From: CAYHBS01 sp964360995
Lineage (GTDB): Bacteria; Patescibacteriota; Minisyncoccia; Ryanbacterales; HO2-45-13
Assembly: GCA_964360995.1 (NCBI GenBank)
Contig: CAYHYZ010000027.1
Span: 1 to 7,448 of the forward strand
DNA: 7,448 nt
Direction of reading: 5' to 3'
A program made the position numbers and the translations under genes. Positions 4,876-7,448 of the stretch are shown piece by piece. The notes below the pieces were generated by a model. The model saw only the letters and a list, made by a program, of their open reading frames with translations. It was not told where the DNA came from and did no database searches. Numbering within the stretch: the first letter of the stretch is position 1; the number at the start of each line of letters is the position of its first letter.

Positions 4876-5901
4876 CTATTTGGATTTGAGTAGTTTCGCG
4901 TGGTCATATCCCACTGCAGAACGCACTAGCTCCATGGTTTCTTCACCAGCATTGCGAGCGCGCTCACAACCTTCGGATAGCACGGACCGCAAATAGGTTT
5001 CGTCATGTTCGAATTGTTGCCGCCGGGTGCGGATCGGATCGAGAAATGCCTCAAGCACCCCAATCAATCGATCCTTTGCGGCACCATCCGCAACCCCACC
5101 AGCGATATAGCGATTCTTGAGTTGTTGCAACCCAGACTGATCCGAATCGAATGAATCCAGATAAGTGAAAACGACGTTACCTTCCACAGAGCCTGGGTCT
5201 TCAACGCGCGCATGATTTGGATCTGTGTACATTGCGCGAACCTTCCGCGCGACTTGATCCGTTGCGTCCGAAAGGTAAATGGCGTTTCCTAGGCTCTTAC
5301 TCATCTTCGCCGTACCCGATATGCCAGGTAGCAATGGAACGTCGCTGATAAGCGCAGCCGGAATTGGAAACGTCTCACCGAACAAACGATTGAACTTTCT
5401 AGCCAACTCTCTCGTCTGCTCGATGTGAGGCTCCTGATCCTTGCCCACCGGGACAAGGTTTGCTCTAAACAGTAAGATGTCGGCCGCCTGAGATACGGGG
5501 TATCCCAGAAAACCATAGATAATGTCGTCACGCTCTGAATCAACGTTGACTCTTTGCGCTTCTTCTTTCACTGTCGGATTACGGCGTAGCCGTGCAACCG
5601 TCACAAGCATCGAAAGGTACATTGTGAGATCTGTTAGCTGTGGAATTGCAGATTGCACGAAGATCTTTGTCTTCGTAGGATCGATTCCTACGGACAAATA
5701 ATCCAGTACAACCTCACGAATATTCGCTGTCACCTTGCGGCTATCTTTCAAGTGATCGATGAGCACCTGGAAATCCGCAATGATAACGTATGAATCGTAC
5801 TCATCCTGCAGCTCCACACGATTTTTGAGACTCCCCACGTAATGACCGAGGTGTAGTTTCCCAGTCGGCCGATCCCCTGTGAGTATGATCTGTTTTGACA
5901 T
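4876..5901 (-). CDS. trpS: tryptophanyl-tRNA synthetase
   Basis: TrpRS is a class I synthetase that charges tRNA-Trp with tryptophan in the cytoplasm. At 341 aa it is full length. The class I signatures are clear: HLGH in GDRPTGKLHLGHYVGSLKN (about residues 9-27, HIGH-type) and KMSKS in GTAKMSKSLGN (about residue 200). Conserved TrpRS segments GYPVSQAADILLF and PVGKDQEPHIEQTRELARKF lie between them. The opening TGDRPTGKLHLGHYVGSLKNRV resembles, from memory, the TrpRS clade found in streptococci and lactobacilli rather than the E. coli type, so the gene may have been acquired. Two purine runs (AGGAGG 7 nt before the ATG, then AGGAG) give a strong ribosome site. It heads a two-gene unit with the chorismate-mutase-like methyltransferase. 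Its leader has hairpins but no T-box core. Confidence 0.96.
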   Translation of the reverse strand: MSKQIILTGDRPTGKLHLGHYVGSLKNRVELQDEYDSYVIIADFQVLIDHLKDSRKVTANIREVVLDYLSVGIDPTKTKIFVQSAIPQLTDLTMYLSMLVTVARLRRNPTVKEEAQRVNVDSERDDIIYGFLGYPVSQAADILLFRANLVPVGKDQEPHIEQTRELARKFNRLFGETFPIPAALISDVPLLPGISGTAKMSKSLGNAIYLSDATDQVARKVRAMYTDPNHARVEDPGSVEGNVVFTYLDSFDSDQSGLQQLKNRYIAGGVADGAAKDRLIGVLEAFLDPIRTRRQQFEHDETYLRSVLSEGCERARNAGEETMELVRSAVGYDHAKLLKSK

Positions 5902-5915
5902 TCTCCTTCCTCCTT

Positions 5916-5962
5916 GACAGGTCTGTCCTTTTTGTGACAGAACTAGCAGTTTCTTCTGCTAG
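5916..5962 (-). other. structured leader/intergenic hairpins before trpS
   Basis: On the minus strand CTAGCAG-AAGAAA-CTGCTAG (5962-5943) is a perfect 7-bp hairpin followed by TTCTGT, possibly a weak terminator for gyrB. Just downstream CTGTC (5940-5936), GACAG (5927-5923) and CTGTC (5920-5916) allow two alternative pairings of the same GACAG, the second one abutting the trpS ribosome site. A TTGACA at 5989-5984 looks like a -35 but has no good -10 at 16-18 nt. The function is uncertain. Confidence 0.35.
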
Positions 5963-5993
5963 ACTGCTTATTATTATCGAATTTGTCAAGTGG

Positions 5994-7448
5994 TTACACG
6001 TCGAGGTTTTTGACGGACTTTGCGCGACTCTGAATGAAGTGTTTGCGTGGGCCTACTTCCGAACCCATCAGCACGTCAAAGACGATATCCGCCTGTTTTG
6101 CGTCATCAATGGATACTTTGCGGAGATGTCTTGTGGCAGGATCCATAGTCGTTTCCCAGAGTTGAATTGGATTCATTTCTCCAAGTCCTTTATACCGCTG
6201 GATGATTACTCCCTTGAGCGCCGGGTCTTGCATCTCCTGCGACACTTCCTCTGCTTCCTGAGGTGGAGCTTCAATTGCATCAAGTACTGATGGTTTCTTT
6301 TCCTCTTTCTCGGATTTTTCCTTTTCTTCTTTTTCTTCCTTCAGTTTTTTGAATTCTGCAAGAATACGTTCTTTGTCTGCGTCCATGAACGCATACTCCA
6401 CTCGCTTTCCTTTTTGAATGCGATACAGTGGCGGCTCGGCAATATAGAGAAATCCTTGATCAATAATCGGCATGTAGTAGCGATAAAACATGGTAAGCAG
6501 TAACGTGCGAATGTGCGCACCGTCCACGTCGGCATCGGTCATGATCACAATTTTGTGATAGCGCAACTTCGAGATATCAAACTCTTCACCAATACCCGCC
6601 CCCATCGCAATAACGAGCGCGCGAATTTCAGTCGACGCTAATATTTTATCAAGACGCGCGCGCTCCACATTCAAAATTTTTCCGCGCAGCGGAAGAATTG
6701 CTTGGAACTCACGCGAACGCGCCTGCTTCGCAGAACCTCCTGCGGAATCCCCTTCCACAATAAAAATTTCAGAGTCTTCTGCATTTTTTGACTGACAGTC
6801 CGCGAGCTTCCCCGGCAATGTAAACCCGGATAATGCCCCCTTGCGTAAAATTGTCTCTTTTGCCGCTTTTGCAGCGCGTCTCGCTTTTGCCGCAAGCACT
6901 ACTTTACCAATCATGCCGCGCGCATCCTGGGGGTGCTGCTCGAGAAATTCCATGAATGCCCCAGAAAACACCGAATCTACCGCACTGCGCGCCTCCACCG
7001 ATCCGAGTTTTGCCTTTGTTTGTCCCTCAAATTGTGGATCACGAATTTTGACCGAGATGATAGCACACAGTCCTTCTCGCACATCCTCTCCCGTCAGATT
7101 TTCCTCATCTTTTTTGAGAAGATCGTTTTTCCGTGCATAGTCATTGAGTACCCGGGTAAGCGCGGTGCGAAAACCGGTCAGGTGCATTCCTCCTTCTATA
7201 GTATGAATGTTGTTTGCAAATGAAAGCTCATGTGTTTGTAAATCATCTACGTATTGTAGTGCAACTTCCACCTGCACTCCTTCAGCTTCTTTGCTCGTGT
7301 AAAACGCATTCGGATGCACCGGCTGAAAATGCTTTGTGAGTGAGGCAATATACGCCTTGACTCCCCCCTCAAAATGAAACGTATGAGAAATTGGTTCTCC
7401 CTTACGCGCGTCAATTGCGCGAATGGTTACCCCTGCGGTGAGATACGC
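5994..7448 (-). CDS. gyrB: DNA gyrase subunit B, C-terminal two thirds (N-terminus outside window)
   Basis: GyrB supplies the ATPase and the TOPRIM metal site of DNA gyrase, which introduces negative supercoils with GyrA. The 484 visible residues begin in the GHKL-linked transducer domain (AYLTAGVTIRAIDARKGEP), and the frame stays open to the window edge. The ATP-binding GHKL domain is missing only because of the window. The TOPRIM motifs are intact: EGDSAGGSAKQ (about visible residues 232-242), PLRGKILNVE, and DADVDGAHIRTLL, which holds the metal-binding DxD. The C-terminal tail carries IQRYKGLGEMN and ends VKNLDV, typical of GyrB. Between TOPRIM and IQRYKGLGEMN lies a Lys/Glu-rich low-complexity insert (coded around 6352-6290). 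ParE is the only real alternative. Downstream is trpS after 92 nt. Confidence 0.95.
   Translation of the reverse strand, partial: AYLTAGVTIRAIDARKGEPISHTFHFEGGVKAYIASLTKHFQPVHPNAFYTSKEAEGVQVEVALQYVDDLQTHELSFANNIHTIEGGMHLTGFRTALTRVLNDYARKNDLLKKDEENLTGEDVREGLCAIISVKIRDPQFEGQTKAKLGSVEARSAVDSVFSGAFMEFLEQHPQDARGMIGKVVLAAKARRAAKAAKETILRKGALSGFTLPGKLADCQSKNAEDSEIFIVEGDSAGGSAKQARSREFQAILPLRGKILNVERARLDKILASTEIRALVIAMGAGIGEEFDISKLRYHKIVIMTDADVDGAHIRTLLLTMFYRYYMPIIDQGFLYIAEPPLYRIQKGKRVEYAFMDADKERILAEFKKLKEEKEEKEKSEKEEKKPSVLDAIEAPPQEAEEVSQEMQDPALKGVIIQRYKGLGEMNPIQLWETTMDPATRHLRKVSIDDAKQADIVFDVLMGSEVGPRKHFIQSRAKSVKNLDV

Noticed and set aside
5961..5989. Promoter for trpS with TTGACA at 5989-5984
   Set aside because: The sequences 16-18 nt downstream (for example CAGTCT) match the -10 consensus poorly, so it was not called as a promoter.
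5902..5993. T-box controlling trpS
   Set aside because: No UGGNACC core or antiterminator/terminator pair in the 92-nt leader.
1..7448. CRISPR array, insertion sequence or prophage
   Set aside because: No regularly spaced repeats, transposase motifs or phage genes were seen.

Overview
This window looks like bacterial chromosome using the standard code (both TGA and TAA/TAG act as stops). Every supportable gene lies on the minus strand, so transcription runs from high to low coordinates. Short core genes, a compact SecE, a GyrB with a Lys/Glu-rich insert and tight spacing suggest a Candidate Phyla Radiation (Patescibacteria, perhaps Parcubacteria-like) genome. That placement rests on general resemblance only. 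Low-coordinate genes (rplK, nusG, secE) and gyrB are housekeeping; the middle is accessory.

Layout in transcription order: (1) 7448-5994, the C-terminal two thirds of gyrB. (2) 5901-4876, trpS, then after 12 nt a gene for an N-terminal chorismate-mutase-like domain fused to a SAM methyltransferase (4863-3729). Its reading frame is broken at a run of seven G, so the last 77 residues sit in another frame. (3) A GC-rich hairpin (3703-3677), a sigma70-type promoter (3669-3641) and a well-formed T-box riboswitch with antiterminator and terminator (3634-3367). (4) The T-box controls a small GCS2-type carboxylate-amine ligase (3280-2522), followed by a zinc-dependent AstE/aspartoacylase-type (M14-like) hydrolase (2479-1670). 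A perfect 16-bp palindrome flanked by 8-nt direct repeats separates the two genes. (5) A terminator, an orphan 101-codon gene with a strong ribosome site (1552-1247) and another terminator. (6) A terminator/anti-terminator-like leader, then secE-nusG-rplK (rplK runs off the left edge).

The most notable part is 5901-1670: a TrpRS, a chorismate-mutase-like/methyltransferase fusion, and a tRNA-sensing riboswitch driving an amide/isopeptide-bond-forming ligase paired with an amide-cleaving hydrolase. T-boxes normally control aminoacyl-tRNA synthetases, amino-acid biosynthesis or transport. Here the first real gene downstream is an amidoligase. A reasonable inference is that ligase and hydrolase make and break an amide or gamma-glutamyl-type conjugate of an amino acid, tuned to the charging state of one tRNA. 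The substrate and the sensed tRNA cannot be fixed from the sequence alone.
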